A stretch of 64,000 nucleotides of DNA from Methanolinea mesophila (GTDB lineage Archaea > Halobacteriota > Methanomicrobia > Methanomicrobiales > Methanospirillaceae). The stretch covers positions 868,001 through 932,000 of the forward strand of contig NZ_JAGGKR010000001.1 of NCBI RefSeq assembly GCF_017873855.1. The letters run 5' to 3'. Positions 8,464-19,489 of this stretch are shown here, piece by piece. Each line of letters begins with the position of its first letter. The first letter of the stretch is position 1. The notes under the pieces are model-generated. The model worked only from the letters and a program-made list of their open reading frames with translations. It was not told the DNA's origin and ran no database searches. The position numbers were made by a program, and so were the translations under genes.

Positions 8464-8762
8464 GCGGAAAAATATAGGGTCCGGAATTTCATCAATGTAT
8501 TGAAACTCCCGAATTTCCCGCAGGAATCATCCCTCCCGATCCGTAAGGAGCTCCTTCCCGGGCAGCCGAACCTCCCCGGGAGCTCCACAATCAGGAATTT
8601 CCGTTCATTAAGGCGTTTTAGAGACCTCGTTCCCGACCCGGGCACTCCGGGAGATCCCATCACACCTTGCGCTCCTGTTCACCCCCGCGTGCCTGTCCGG
8701 ACACGCGTCCTCCCCCCGGCCTCCCGGCCGGTAGCGGTCCGCCGCGGGAATGTAAAATAAGG
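8464..8762. other. Gene-free divergent intergenic region upstream of thiC
   Basis: The region is GC-rich, with runs of CCCGGG and CGGCC but no convincing coding frame. An 86-codon plus frame at 8500-8760 is proline/arginine-rich, has no ribosome site and looks like chance. No thiamine-pyrophosphate riboswitch consensus is recognised. It presumably holds the promoter of the minus-strand operon, but no clear TATA box stands out. Confidence 0.4.
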
Positions 8763-8776
8763 TTGCGTAAACGCAA
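8763..8776. promoter_or_regulatory. Perfect palindrome upstream of thiC (candidate operator)
   Basis: TTGCGT-AA-ACGCAA has perfect 6-base arms around a 2-base spacer and lies 88 bases before the thiC ATG. Archaeal thiamine genes are known to be controlled by ThiR-type DNA-binding repressors. That this palindrome is such a site is inference. Confidence 0.45.
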
Positions 8777-8864
8777 ATCAATTTTACTTGTGGAGAAGAC
8801 AAGCCAGATTTAGTGACGGATTTTCATATGGTGGCTTTATCTGGTTTTCTGCGAAGTACTGAGT

Positions 8865-10139
8865 ATGAGCCTGATCGAGGATGCCAGGAAGGGGATCATC
8901 ACCGAGGAGATGAAGATCGTCGCCCGGCAGGAAGGAGTATCCGAGGAATTCGTACGAAAAGGGATAGTAGGAGGGCATATCGTGATACCGGTCTCCCCTT
9001 ACCGGGATGTCAGGATCTGCGGGATCGGGGAGGGGCTCCGGACCAAGGTCAACGCCTCCATCGGTACCTCTTCGGACATAGTGAACATCGACGAAGAGAT
9101 CGAGAAGGCCAGGCAGGCGGAACGTGCGGGAGCCGATACCCTGATGGAACTCTCCACCGGCGGCGACCTCGTGGAGATCCGAAAGAGGGTCATCGCCAAC
9201 ACCTGCCTCTCGGTGGGGAGCGTGCCCCTTTACCAGGCGTTCATCGAAGCAGCGACCAAGGAGGGTGCCGTAGTCTTCATGAAGGAGGACGATCTCTTCC
9301 GGATCACCGCTGAGCAGGCGAAACTGGGCACGAACTTCATGGCCATCCATACCGGCATCAACTGGGAGACGGTCAAGCGGCTGCAGAACCAGGGACGGCA
9401 CGGAGGGCTGGTCTCCCGCGGCGGTGCGTTCATGACCGCGTGGATGCTCCACAACGAGAAGGAGAACCCGCTTTATTCTGAGTTCGATTACCTGCTCGAG
9501 ATCATGAAAGAGCACGAGGTCACCCTCTCCATGGGCAACGGCATGCGTGCGGGAGCGGTCCATGACGCGACCGACCGGGCGCAGATCCAGGAGCTCATCA
9601 TCAACGCCGAGCTCGCGGACAAGGCCCACGCCGAGGGGGTCCAGACGATCGTGGAAGGCCCGGGGCACATCCCGATCGACGAGATCCAGGCGAACGTGAT
9701 CCTGCAGAAGCGGGTCACCAACCGGAAACCCTTCTACATGCTGGGCCCGCTGGTGACCGATATCGCTCCCGGGTACGACGACCGTGTCGCCGCTATCGGG
9801 GCGTCCCTCTCCTCGGCCTACGGTGCGGACTTCATCTGTTACGTCACCCCCGCCGAGCACCTCGCCCTCCCCACCCCGGAGGAGGTCTACGAAGGGGTGA
9901 TCAGTTCCCGCATCGCCGCCCACGTCGGGGATATGATCAAGCTGAAGAAGCGCGACCAGGACCTCGAGATGGGCCATGCCCGCCGGGACCTGGAATGGGA
10001 GCGGCAGTTCCAGCTTGCGATGAACCCCGAACGGGCCCGCCAGATCCGGGCGGAGCGGATGCCGGCCGATACCGACGCCTGCACCATGTGCGGGGACTAT
10101 TGCGCCCTGAAGATCGTGAACAAGCACTTCAGCTTCTGA
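8865..10139 (+). CDS. thiC: Phosphomethylpyrimidine synthase ThiC
   Basis: 424 residues, the archaeal short form lacking the extra N-terminal domain of bacterial ThiC. Recognised by [52 protein letters not shown] and the C-terminal [4Fe-4S] motif [11 protein letters not shown] (CxxCxxxxC). The radical SAM enzyme converts aminoimidazole ribotide to hydroxymethylpyrimidine phosphate in thiamine synthesis. It is monocistronic here; the palindrome at 8763-8776 is a candidate control site. No strong Shine-Dalgarno sequence precedes the ATG. Confidence 0.96.
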   Translation: MSLIEDARKGIITEEMKIVARQEGVSEEFVRKGIVGGHIVIPVSPYRDVRICGIGEGLRTKVNASIGTSSDIVNIDEEIEKARQAERAGADTLMELSTGGDLVEIRKRVIANTCLSVGSVPLYQAFIEAATKEGAVVFMKEDDLFRITAEQAKLGTNFMAIHTGINWETVKRLQNQGRHGGLVSRGGAFMTAWMLHNEKENPLYSEFDYLLEIMKEHEVTLSMGNGMRAGAVHDATDRAQIQELIINAELADKAHAEGVQTIVEGPGHIPIDEIQANVILQKRVTNRKPFYMLGPLVTDIAPGYDDRVAAIGASLSSAYGADFICYVTPAEHLALPTPEEVYEGVISSRIAAHVGDMIKLKKRDQDLEMGHARRDLEWERQFQLAMNPERARQIRAERMPADTDACTMCGDYCALKIVNKHFSF

Positions 10140-10323
10140 ATAATCCCTGACATCCGGCATAATTCTCTTTTTTCGTGAAATTTCGGCGTTGTTTCCATTG
10201 CAGTGGCCTCCCGGCTTCCCTGGATATTCACTGCCTCTTTACCGAACTCCAACGACCCGCATCACTTTCCACACGCCGGGATCGTATCACGCTCTTTTTC
10301 GTGAAGTCTCCCCCACCTCCCAT

Positions 10324-10725
10324 ATGCAACCGGAAAACCGACAATATCTCCGCGAGTTCCTGACCCACGCACCCGAGATGGAAAAAGACCTCTGCAACGA
10401 TGCCAGGGAGGTGTTGGGGGTCGAACCCGCCATCTTTTCCACCCTGAAAGAGCGGCAGGACTATTTCGTCCTCTCTGTCCTGACTGATTATCTCGCCGGG
10501 AGACCGGAGTCTCTCGACCCGGTCACCGCCGAACTGGTGGCAATCGCGGCGGCCGCGGCATCGGATGCGCCTCATTGCATGAAAGTCCATATAGGGGCCG
10601 CGCTCAAGGCCGGAGCCACAAGGGAACAGGTCAGGGATACCATCCTGATCGCGGGTGCGATCGGCAGGACGAAAGTGCTTGCATCGGGGCTGCGGGAGCT
10701 GGAATCGGTGTGCGGGAAACGATAA
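10324..10725 (+). CDS. Carboxymuconolactone decarboxylase/AhpD-like protein
   Basis: 133 residues, all helical, with the AhpD/CMD core LDPVTAELVAIAAAAASDAP then HCMKVHIGAALKAGATREQV. AhpD-type proteins use CxxC plus a downstream His in peroxide or disulfide chemistry. Here only the second Cys (HCMKVH) is kept; the first Cys position is Ala, so a two-Cys mechanism is not possible in this protomer. The start at the ATG of MQPENRQY is chosen because upstream in-frame codons do not look coding. Related single-Cys proteins are common in methanogens, with unknown roles. Confidence 0.78.
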   Translation: MQPENRQYLREFLTHAPEMEKDLCNDAREVLGVEPAIFSTLKERQDYFVLSVLTDYLAGRPESLDPVTAELVAIAAAAASDAPHCMKVHIGAALKAGATREQVRDTILIAGAIGRTKVLASGLRELESVCGKR

Positions 10726-11041
10726 CTCGTTTTTTAATATGACTCCTTTCCGTCCAGGGTTAGTGTATAATTCTGGAATCACAGGGAATTGGAACAGTCA
10801 TAGAGATGAACGACGACGACGAAGGATCCCCCGGCGGCTGATCCATAAAATTGATCGTTAATCAGGATGGCTTCATCTGATAGCGTTCCTCAAACGATCA
10901 CCGAATCGGCCCAGACGCGACCCGACGAGGCGTCGCGCCGACCACGCTGAGCGGGGTGGGTTTTATTCTTCGAAACATATTCTGGAACTTACAATGCGAT
11001 GAAAATGAAATTCAAATCCGCATACCCAAAAAAAAATAAGA
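10726..11041. other. Gene-free stretch between convergent genes
   Basis: No supported coding frame is seen. GCGACCCGACGAGGCGTCGC near 10918-10937 can fold into a short hairpin, followed by a GTGGGTTTTATTC stretch. An AT-rich tail, with A8 on the plus strand (11029-11036), precedes the 3' end of the minus-strand gene and would read as a T-run terminator on that strand. No RNA family is recognised. Confidence 0.35.
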
Positions 11042-11476
11042 TTAAAACGCGGTGACTCCCTCGTCGAAGTGCTTCATCGACTCCGGCGAGGACCGCTTCA
11101 GGGCCTCGAAGAAATATCGGATCTTCACCTGGTCTGATTCTGTGATGACGCGGTTGACCGTCGCGGCGAGCCAGTTCGGCATCCCCTCCCCCGCATCTTC
11201 GAAGTCCCTGATGACCGTGACGAACGCCTCCACGTCCCTGTTGCTGTTCCAGGCCTTGGGAAGACCGAGCGCCTCCTCGAAGTATCCGATGGTGTCCGGC
11301 GCCCATTTTTTCAGTTCCCTGGCAAAATAGTCCGAGTACCGCTGCTCCGAATCTGCAATTGACGCGTTTACGATCGAGAGCAGCCATGCAGGGATCTCGG
11401 GGCCGTGGTCCAGCTGGTTCTTGATCACCACGATCGTCTCGTCGACCTCGTTATTGCTCCTCCATATGTAGGGCAT
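11042..11476 (-). CDS. Two-repeat helical protein of unknown function
   Basis: About 144 residues made of two diverged copies of a roughly 63-residue unit. Copy 1 begins NNEVDETIVVIKNQ and contains IPAWLLSIVNASIADSEQ, a YF pair and a PDTIGYFEEAL end. Copy 2 begins NRDVEAFVTVIRDF and contains MPNWLAATVNRVITESDQ, YFFEALK and PESMKHFDEGV. Shared positions include P-WL, VN, the Ser-acidic-Gln triplet, YF and the F-acidic-E end. It is acidic, without signal peptide or membrane segments. No family is recognised. The ATG at 11476 is preferred over an upstream GTG (11500) because GGAGTGA lies about 10 bases before it and the TATA box spacing fits. Confidence 0.7.
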   Translation of the reverse strand: MPYIWRSNNEVDETIVVIKNQLDHGPEIPAWLLSIVNASIADSEQRYSDYFARELKKWAPDTIGYFEEALGLPKAWNSNRDVEAFVTVIRDFEDAGEGMPNWLAATVNRVITESDQVKIRYFFEALKRSSPESMKHFDEGVTAF

Positions 11477-11516
11477 TTCTTGAATCACTCCGGTGAACAC
11501 CCCTAACAGGTCAACG

Positions 11517-11525
11517 CATAAATAA
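11517..11525 (-). promoter_or_regulatory. TATA box for the two-repeat protein gene
   Basis: The minus strand reads TTATTTATG about 40 bases upstream of the chosen ATG, which predicts a leader of roughly 20 bases. Confidence 0.5.
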
Positions 11526-11674
11526 CTATCCGGTCAGGCGGGTTGGGATGGGAGATCCAGGAAACCTGGGCGCGTGTGGTCCGTTTGTCCGGGAGGAGCG
11601 GTTCCCCGGCGGCCGGTCTCTGCGTGTCCCTGATGGGCATGATTATCTTTTATTTCATCCAACATCTCCGGCAG

Positions 11675-12232
11675 ATGAGTTCCAAGCAGCAGCTCCGGGA
11701 ATCCGCCCGCAAGGCACGGGATTCTCTACCGGCGAAAGAGGCCGACCGGTACAGCGGCGTGATCCTCGAGCGGCTGCTTTCCCTCCTCGACGGGGAGAGC
11801 CCGGTGATGGTGTATGTCTCCAAGCCGCCCGAGGTGGAGACCCACCGGTTCATCCGGTCCCTTCTGGAACGGGGAACGGAGGTGGTGGTCCCTATCATCC
11901 AGGCCCGGGACTGCAGTCTCCGGCTCTCCTACCTCCGGGACCTCACCTCGCTCAGAGTGAGCACCTTCTCGGTCCCCGAACCGATCGGTGCCGAGATCCC
12001 CGCCCGTGCCGAGGATATCCCCGTGGTGGTGGTCCCGGTCATCGCATTCGACAGGAACGGCCACCGGCTGGGCTACGGGGCCGGATATTACGACCGTTTC
12101 CTGGAGAAAAATCCCCACCTGAAGCGTATTGCGGTGGCATTCTCCTGCCAGGAGGTAGACGATCTCCCGGCCGACGAGCATGATATGAAGATGGACCTTA
12201 TCGTCACCGAAAAAGAGGTTATCGTGGTCTGA
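11675..12232 (+). CDS. 5-formyltetrahydrofolate cyclo-ligase family protein
   Basis: 185 residues. A basic N-terminus with LRESARKARDSL, the substrate segment MVYVSKPPEVETH, VVVPVIAFDRNGHRLGYGAG and YYDRFL match the 5-FTHF cyclo-ligase/MthfS family (ATP-dependent conversion of 5-formyl-THF to methenyl-THF). In a methanogen the true substrate may be a tetrahydromethanopterin or other formyl compound. The ATG of MSSKQQLRES is chosen from family length. A TATA-like TATCTTTTATTTC at 11645-11657 lies 20-30 bases upstream. Confidence 0.85.
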   Translation: MSSKQQLRESARKARDSLPAKEADRYSGVILERLLSLLDGESPVMVYVSKPPEVETHRFIRSLLERGTEVVVPIIQARDCSLRLSYLRDLTSLRVSTFSVPEPIGAEIPARAEDIPVVVVPVIAFDRNGHRLGYGAGYYDRFLEKNPHLKRIAVAFSCQEVDDLPADEHDMKMDLIVTEKEVIVV

Positions 12233-12253
12233 TTCACCGGTATCAGAACAATA

Positions 12254-12262
12254 TTTATATAC
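12254..12262 (+). promoter_or_regulatory. TATA box of the CDC48-Hsp20 operon
   Basis: TTTATATAC in an AT-rich block, 48 bases before the ATG of the AAA ATPase. It is a close match to the archaeal box A consensus and is the strongest promoter signal in this part of the window. Confidence 0.7.
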
Positions 12263-12303
12263 AATAATGACTAACTAAAAGTAAACCTCTGACAATAGGA
12301 TAG

Positions 12304-14691
<2,388 letters not shown>

Positions 14692-14719
14692 GGACGTTCA
14701 CCCAAAAGAGCGACAATCA

Positions 14720-15166
14720 ATGAGCGACAAGACAAACGACGCATACAAACGGATCGAGGACATGATCCGGGAACTGATGCAGCAGGCCGAGGACGGCGAA
14801 GGCCACCCTATATTCATCGGGATGAAGATCGTCGTCCCCCCCGGGAGCTTCCCCGGCATCCCCCCTTCGGGAGGACCTGGCGGCCGCGGAAATTCCACCG
14901 AACCGGAGATCGAGGTGCACCGGCTCGGAAGCCACGTGACCCTGGTGACCGAGCTCCCGGGTATGTCGGCCGAGAACGTCCAGGTACTGTTCCGGGACAA
15001 CCGGGTCTTCATCTGGGCCAAGGACCAGGAACGGCAGTATCGCACCGGTGCGGAGGTCCCGCCGGCGGACAAGAAGACCGTGGAGATCTCCTTCCGCCAC
15101 GGGGTATTGGAAGTCTCCTACCAGATTGCGGCAAAAGAGCAGGAAAATCCCTCATCTGAAGGATAA
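14720..15166 (+). CDS. Hsp20/alpha-crystallin family small heat shock protein
   Basis: 148 residues. An N-terminal helix is followed by a Gly/Pro-rich linker (PPGSFPGIPPSGGPGGRG, about 43-60) and then a compact alpha-crystallin domain with VTLVTELPGMSAENVQVLF and the final strand HGVLEVSYQ. Such proteins hold unfolding clients for ATP-dependent machines. Cotranscription with the CDC48-type unfoldase just upstream is inferred from the 28-base gap and lack of a terminator. The typical C-terminal IxI/V anchor is not evident. Confidence 0.85.
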   Translation: MSDKTNDAYKRIEDMIRELMQQAEDGEGHPIFIGMKIVVPPGSFPGIPPSGGPGGRGNSTEPEIEVHRLGSHVTLVTELPGMSAENVQVLFRDNRVFIWAKDQERQYRTGAEVPPADKKTVEISFRHGVLEVSYQIAAKEQENPSSEG

Positions 15167-15191
15167 TCCGGCGATTCTCCCCCAATCCCAC

Positions 15192-15201
15192 ATATTTTAT
15201 A
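15192..15201 (+). promoter_or_regulatory. TATA box for fbp
   Basis: ATATTTTATA lies about 35-44 bases before the fbp ATG, at the expected spacing; a ribosome site GGAGCTGAT follows just before the start. Confidence 0.6.
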
Positions 15202-15235
15202 ATCTGATCGCGCATTTACTAGTGGAGCTGATCAT

Positions 15236-16333
15236 ATGCCAAAGACCACCATTTCTGTGATAAAAGCCGATGTGGGTAGCTATCCCGGCCACTCCAGGAC
15301 TCATCCGAAACTCCTTGAGAAGGCGACCAGGATGCTGAAAGAGCAGGAGGGGAAGCTGCTCATCGACTCGTTCGTCACCCACTGCGGGGACGACCTTGAA
15401 CTGATCATGACCCACACCCGGGGCGAGGATAACGTCGAGATCCACAAGCTTGCCTGGGAGGTCTTTATGGAATGCACCAAGATCGCCAGGGAGATGAAAC
15501 TCTACGGTGCAGGCCAGGACATGCTCGCCGACGCGTTCTCGGGCAACGTGAAAGGAATGGGGCCGGGCGTTGCGGAGATGGAGTTCGAGGAGCGGGGGTC
15601 CGACCCGGTGCTGGTGTTCATGGCCGACAAGACCGAGCCCGGCGCATGGAATTTTTACCTGTACAAGATATTTGCAGACCCGTTCTCCAATCCCGGCCTG
15701 GTGATCGACCCCACGATGCACGAGGGGTTCGTCTTCGAGGTGCACGATGTCATCGACAAGAGGGTGGTCGAGTTCAAGACTCCGGAGGAGTCCTACAGCC
15801 TGCTCGCGTACATCGGGGCTCCCTCCCGGTACGTGGTCAAGGCGGTCCGGAGGAAGGACGGCGTGATCGCCGCGTCGACCTCCACCCAGCGGTTAAACCT
15901 TATGGCAGGCAGGTACGTCGGCAAGGACGATCCTGTCATGATTGTCCGGGCCCAGAGCGGTCTTCCCTCCGTGGGAGAAGTGATCGATCCCTTCACCATC
16001 CCGACCATTGTTGCAGGGTGGATGCGCGGGTCACACCACGGGCCCTTTATGCCGGTAGGTCTTCCGGACGCCAATTGCGCCCGGTTCGACGGCCCGCCGA
16101 GGGTGATATGCCTGGGGTTCCAGGTCTGCAACGGGAAGCTGATCGGGCCGGCCGACATGTTCGACGACCCGTCCTATGACCGGGTCCGCGACCGGTGCAA
16201 CGAGATTGCCGATGTGCTCAGGGCAATGGGCCCGTTCGAGCCCCACCGGCTCTCCCTGGAGGAGATGGAATACACCACTCTCCCCATCGTGGAAAAGACC
16301 CTGAAAAACAGGTGGAAGCCCCTCCCCGAGTAA
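15236..16333 (+). CDS. fbp: Bifunctional fructose-1,6-bisphosphate aldolase/phosphatase
   Basis: 365 residues, the type V archaeal enzyme. Recognised by ISVIKADVGSYPGHSRTHP at the start, HCGDDLELIMTH, GQDMLADAFSGNVKGMGPG, MADKTEPGAWN, IDPTMHEGF and RFDGPPR. It condenses triose phosphates to fructose-1,6-bisphosphate and then dephosphorylates it, driving gluconeogenesis. Aspartates of the metal site and the Schiff-base segment are present. It is monocistronic, with GTGGAGCTGAT as ribosome site. A T-run (16334-16342) right after the stop probably terminates it. Confidence 0.96.
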   Translation: MPKTTISVIKADVGSYPGHSRTHPKLLEKATRMLKEQEGKLLIDSFVTHCGDDLELIMTHTRGEDNVEIHKLAWEVFMECTKIAREMKLYGAGQDMLADAFSGNVKGMGPGVAEMEFEERGSDPVLVFMADKTEPGAWNFYLYKIFADPFSNPGLVIDPTMHEGFVFEVHDVIDKRVVEFKTPEESYSLLAYIGAPSRYVVKAVRRKDGVIAASTSTQRLNLMAGRYVGKDDPVMIVRAQSGLPSVGEVIDPFTIPTIVAGWMRGSHHGPFMPVGLPDANCARFDGPPRVICLGFQVCNGKLIGPADMFDDPSYDRVRDRCNEIADVLRAMGPFEPHRLSLEEMEYTTLPIVEKTLKNRWKPLPE

Positions 16334-16412
16334 TTTTTTTTTGGGGAAGGCGATCCCGGGCATGAGGGGATCAAAGCAAATTTTAATATCCCCACAGCCC
16401 TAATAAACGCAG

Positions 16413-16649
16413 ATGGTTAACGGAATTGTGCTTCCTATAAAAAAGGTATTTTCTCTCGTTGATTCCAAAATTATCGTGGAAATAAAGGATGATCCCCGAA
16501 AGCTCCAGGGTCGCCTGGTTGCGGTGGACGAGTACCTGAATCTCCATATGGACGAGACAATCGAGATGGAGGACAACCAGCGCGGACGCACCCTCGGAAC
16601 CGTGGTGATCCGGGGGAACAACATCCTTTCCATCTCCCCAATCCTCTAA
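16413..16649 (+). CDS. Lsm/Sm-like RNA-binding protein
   Basis: 78 residues forming an Sm fold: Sm1 segment IIVEIKDDPRKLQGRLVAVD then EYLNLHMDETIEM, and the Sm2 segment LGTVVIRGNNILSISP (usual I-R-G-xxI). Archaeal Lsm rings bind U-rich RNA and tRNA precursors. A TATA-like TTTTAATAT lies about 25 bases upstream. The stop abuts the ATG of the next gene with no gap, so the two are one transcript. Confidence 0.88.
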   Translation: MVNGIVLPIKKVFSLVDSKIIVEIKDDPRKLQGRLVAVDEYLNLHMDETIEMEDNQRGRTLGTVVIRGNNILSISPIL

Positions 16650-17000
16650 ATGGAACCTATGACAAACCCGGCAGATGATGCACTCAAGGTGATCCAGTCC
16701 CATCCGGAGGGGGTACTCCAGAGCGAACTCTGGAAGATCCTCGATGTGGACAGCAGGAAATGCTCGCGGATCGTGAAGAGGCTGCTCGACAGCGGCCTCA
16801 TCGAGCGGATCGAATACAAAAAAGACGGCATAAAGACCTATGTCCTGAAAGCGACCCGACGACCAGTGGACCCCTGCAAGATCCTCGCCGGGGACGAGCT
16901 CGTTCCCTGTATCGGCTGCGACGAGGAGTGCAATGCCCAGGAATGTCACCGCCTGATGGACTGGATGTACCAGCTCGCGATCTGCGAGGCGGAAGAGTAG
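16650..17000 (+). CDS. Winged-helix protein with Cys cluster, following Lsm
   Basis: 116 residues. A winged helix (about 8-68) with VLQSELWKILDVDSRKCSRI as recognition segment and a basic wing is followed by a Cys-rich tail with spacing C-x10-C-x2-C-x3-C-x4-C. The tail could bind zinc or an iron-sulfur cluster. The architecture recalls TFE-beta/RPC39-like winged-helix plus FeS proteins, or an Lrp/MarR-type regulator with a metal tail; neither is proven. The start is the ATG directly after the Lsm stop; a second ATG three codons in is possible. Confidence 0.75.
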   Translation: MEPMTNPADDALKVIQSHPEGVLQSELWKILDVDSRKCSRIVKRLLDSGLIERIEYKKDGIKTYVLKATRRPVDPCKILAGDELVPCIGCDEECNAQECHRLMDWMYQLAICEAEE

Positions 17001-17088
17001 GAGCGGTTCGGGGCACCGGTCCCCGGTGAAAAAAAGCCCGGCCTATATTTTTCTTATTCAATCTTTCGGTTCTTTATCTTCCCCGATA

Positions 17089-17880
17089 TCACCTTTCCGG
17101 ATCTTCACGTGATCTTCTTGCCTGTCCGGCCTCGACGGAAGACCTACCCCGATCCGTTCCCCAGTTTCTCCAGATCCACCCGATAAACGCAAGTTGCAGG
17201 AGAAGCACCAGGGCAACCTGGGTGACATCGTTCCAGGCAAAGAGCATCCCTCCGGCGAGAGTTCCTTTCGCAGAAGATGCGGCCCAGGCGATCGGCCACA
17301 TGGAGAGGAGGTTGTCCGTGAGCCGGAATATCGCCGCAAAAAGGATACCATAGAGCGCAAGTACCCCCACGGCCGCCGGAGGATACGTGCCGATGTGGTA
17401 GGCGCCGAAGAACAGGCCTGCCAGGAGAATTCCGGGAATTATCCCGAACGCCTCGCCGAAACGAAGTTCGAGCCAGCAGAACACAAAGAAGGGTTCCCAC
17501 AGGATCAGGGCATTCGCGACGATCTGGGGGGCGAGCACCTCCGCACCCATACTCCCGTACTGTCCCGCGATGAGCCAGAAAAAGGGGACCGCCACGATGA
17601 TGCTGACCAGGAGGCTCTCCTTCCAGCGCAGGCCGGTGATACCAAGTTCGCGGAGCGGGCGCCCCCGGTGCAGGCAGAACCACCAGACCGGGACCACCAC
17701 CACGAGGAGCATCGCCAGGATCCCGTAGAGTGTCGACAGCGGGGGATCGCTGAAGTGAGTGAGCAGGTAGTAGGCACCGATCCAGATGATCCCGGTAAGG
17801 AAGGCCATGGAGGTGTCGGGTCCGGGATTCCATCCGAACCACGGCCGGTGCCTCTTCTGCTCGCTGATGCGTTCCGACAT
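17089..17880 (-). CDS. CPBP-like integral membrane protein (possible intramembrane protease)
   Basis: 263 residues, with about seven to eight hydrophobic segments and a charged cytosolic tail. The segment WEPFFVFCWLELRFGEAFG aligns with the first CPBP/Abi motif (normally EExxxR) and LFFGAYHIG with the second (FxxxH), but the Glu pair is not canonical, so protease activity is uncertain. CPBP proteins process prenylated or lipid-linked substrates or act in immunity functions. The minus-strand gene lies 48 bases from the end of the upstream MFS gene and may be cotranscribed. Confidence 0.6.
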   Translation of the reverse strand: MSERISEQKRHRPWFGWNPGPDTSMAFLTGIIWIGAYYLLTHFSDPPLSTLYGILAMLLVVVVPVWWFCLHRGRPLRELGITGLRWKESLLVSIIVAVPFFWLIAGQYGSMGAEVLAPQIVANALILWEPFFVFCWLELRFGEAFGIIPGILLAGLFFGAYHIGTYPPAAVGVLALYGILFAAIFRLTDNLLSMWPIAWAASSAKGTLAGGMLFAWNDVTQVALVLLLQLAFIGWIWRNWGTDRGRSSVEAGQARRSREDPER

Positions 17881-17928
17881 TTTGTCAGATCATGGATTTC
17901 GCGCGTAACCATAATATTCCGTCTGGTG

Positions 17929-19338
17929 TTATCCGGGAATTTCTTCCTTCGTGGAAACGTGCCTGTGTTCCCTCCGGTAGACGAGTACGGCGACTATCGC
18001 CGCGGCGACCGAGAGCCCCAGGTAGACCAGGAAACATGCCCGGGTCGAGGCGAGGAACGCCGGGATCTCAGCGAGGGTGACCTGGGCCCCGCCCATGAAA
18101 ACGCCGAACACGATGATCACCACCGCATTGCTCACCGTGATCCCGGCGAGCCGCGAGGTCTCGGTGATCCCTGATGCGACACCGGTGTATTCGCCCGGGA
18201 TGACGGCCATCGCCCAGGTGATCACGGAGGGCATGAACAATGCGATGCCGACACCGTTCAGCGCCAGCGAGAGTATGACAAGGACGAGGGGGGTGCCCGC
18301 ACCGAGGGAAACCAGCAGGAGCACTCCGAGCCCGTTCACCAGGGCACCCGCCGCGGCGACCAGCCGGGGGGATATGCGGTCGGAGAGGGCGCCGGAGAAC
18401 GGACCAATCAGGACGGTGAACACCTGGGGTACGATCAGCAGCACCCCGGTGAGGGCGGGATCGATCGCGTCGACATACTGGAAATAGAGCGACAACAGGA
18501 ATGAAACGGCGAAAGAACCGCCGTTGAAGATGATGTTCGTAACCGCAGAGGCCGCAAACGTAACAGTTCCGAACCCGCGGTGGACCAGGGGGTGGGGGGT
18601 GTGCCGCTCCCGGATGAAAAATGCACCGAGGACGAGGAGCCCGGCGACAAGCGCGAGCCTCCCAGGGGTGTTCCCTACCCCGGAGAGTCCATAGACGGAG
18701 AGCAGGATCCCGCCTGTGCAGAGCACCATCCCCAGGGGGTCGTAATCATTGATCCTCGCAATTTCGCACTCTCCCCGGACCCGGGTGAGGATGAGTGCGA
18801 GGTCGGCGACCGCGATCACCGCGACCACGAGGAAGATGCTCCTCCACCCGACGTAGGTGGTGAGCAGTCCGCCGAGGAGGAGTCCTGATACGAACCCCAC
18901 GAACATGGCGGTGACATTAATCCCGATCGCCTTCCCCCGCTCGTGCGGGGGGAACACCAGGGAGAGCAGGGCGATCGAGGTACCGAATATCATCGCCGCC
19001 CCGATCCCGGTAAGGGCACGCCCGGCAATCAGTACATAGATATCGGGCGCAGCGGCCGAGATGACCGCTGAGACCACGTACATGGCGAGCCCGGTGGTAA
19101 ACACCTTCTTTGCCCCCCGGATATCGGCGATCCTCCCGAACGGGATCAGGAACGATGCCGCGGTAAGGAAGAACGCAGCGGTCACCCAGCCCAGGAGCAC
19201 CACGTCGGCCGAGAATTCCCTGCCTATCTCAGGGGAAGCGACGATGATCGAGGCCACCATGAACGGTGCCGCCGCCGACCCGAGGGCGGCGGTCAGCCTC
19301 ACCATCCGCTTGCTCCCGGACGAGTACTCTTCGGTCAT
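17929..19338 (-). CDS. MFS transporter, 14-helix drug-exporter type
   Basis: 469 residues with about 14 hydrophobic segments. Loop 2-3 carries GRIADIRGAKKVF, the MFS motif A (G-x-LaDrxGrkxx), and RALTGIGAAMIFG matches motif C-like packing. This is the EmrB/QacA (DHA2) group, proton-driven efflux of hydrophobic compounds; the cargo is unknown. The N-terminus MTEEYSSGSKR is short and cytosolic. No regulator is adjacent. Confidence 0.85.
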   Translation of the reverse strand: MTEEYSSGSKRMVRLTAALGSAAAPFMVASIIVASPEIGREFSADVVLLGWVTAAFFLTAASFLIPFGRIADIRGAKKVFTTGLAMYVVSAVISAAAPDIYVLIAGRALTGIGAAMIFGTSIALLSLVFPPHERGKAIGINVTAMFVGFVSGLLLGGLLTTYVGWRSIFLVVAVIAVADLALILTRVRGECEIARINDYDPLGMVLCTGGILLSVYGLSGVGNTPGRLALVAGLLVLGAFFIRERHTPHPLVHRGFGTVTFAASAVTNIIFNGGSFAVSFLLSLYFQYVDAIDPALTGVLLIVPQVFTVLIGPFSGALSDRISPRLVAAAGALVNGLGVLLLVSLGAGTPLVLVILSLALNGVGIALFMPSVITWAMAVIPGEYTGVASGITETSRLAGITVSNAVVIIVFGVFMGGAQVTLAEIPAFLASTRACFLVYLGLSVAAAIVAVLVYRREHRHVSTKEEIPG

Positions 19339-19489
19339 CCTTCTGTGAATGGATGATTTGCGGATATAAATTCTCGCGGGGGCTTCCGCAGGCCACGCTA
19401 CCGGACCAGTGCGTCCGGGAGCCGGAACGCATATAAAAATAATTTTTTTTTCTAATAAGTGTGAAAAAAATAAAAAATATTATTACTAC

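Noticed and set aside
8464-8864. TPP riboswitch upstream of thiC
   Set aside because: The conserved CTGAGA and ACCTGATCTGG-like segments of TPP riboswitches are not seen.
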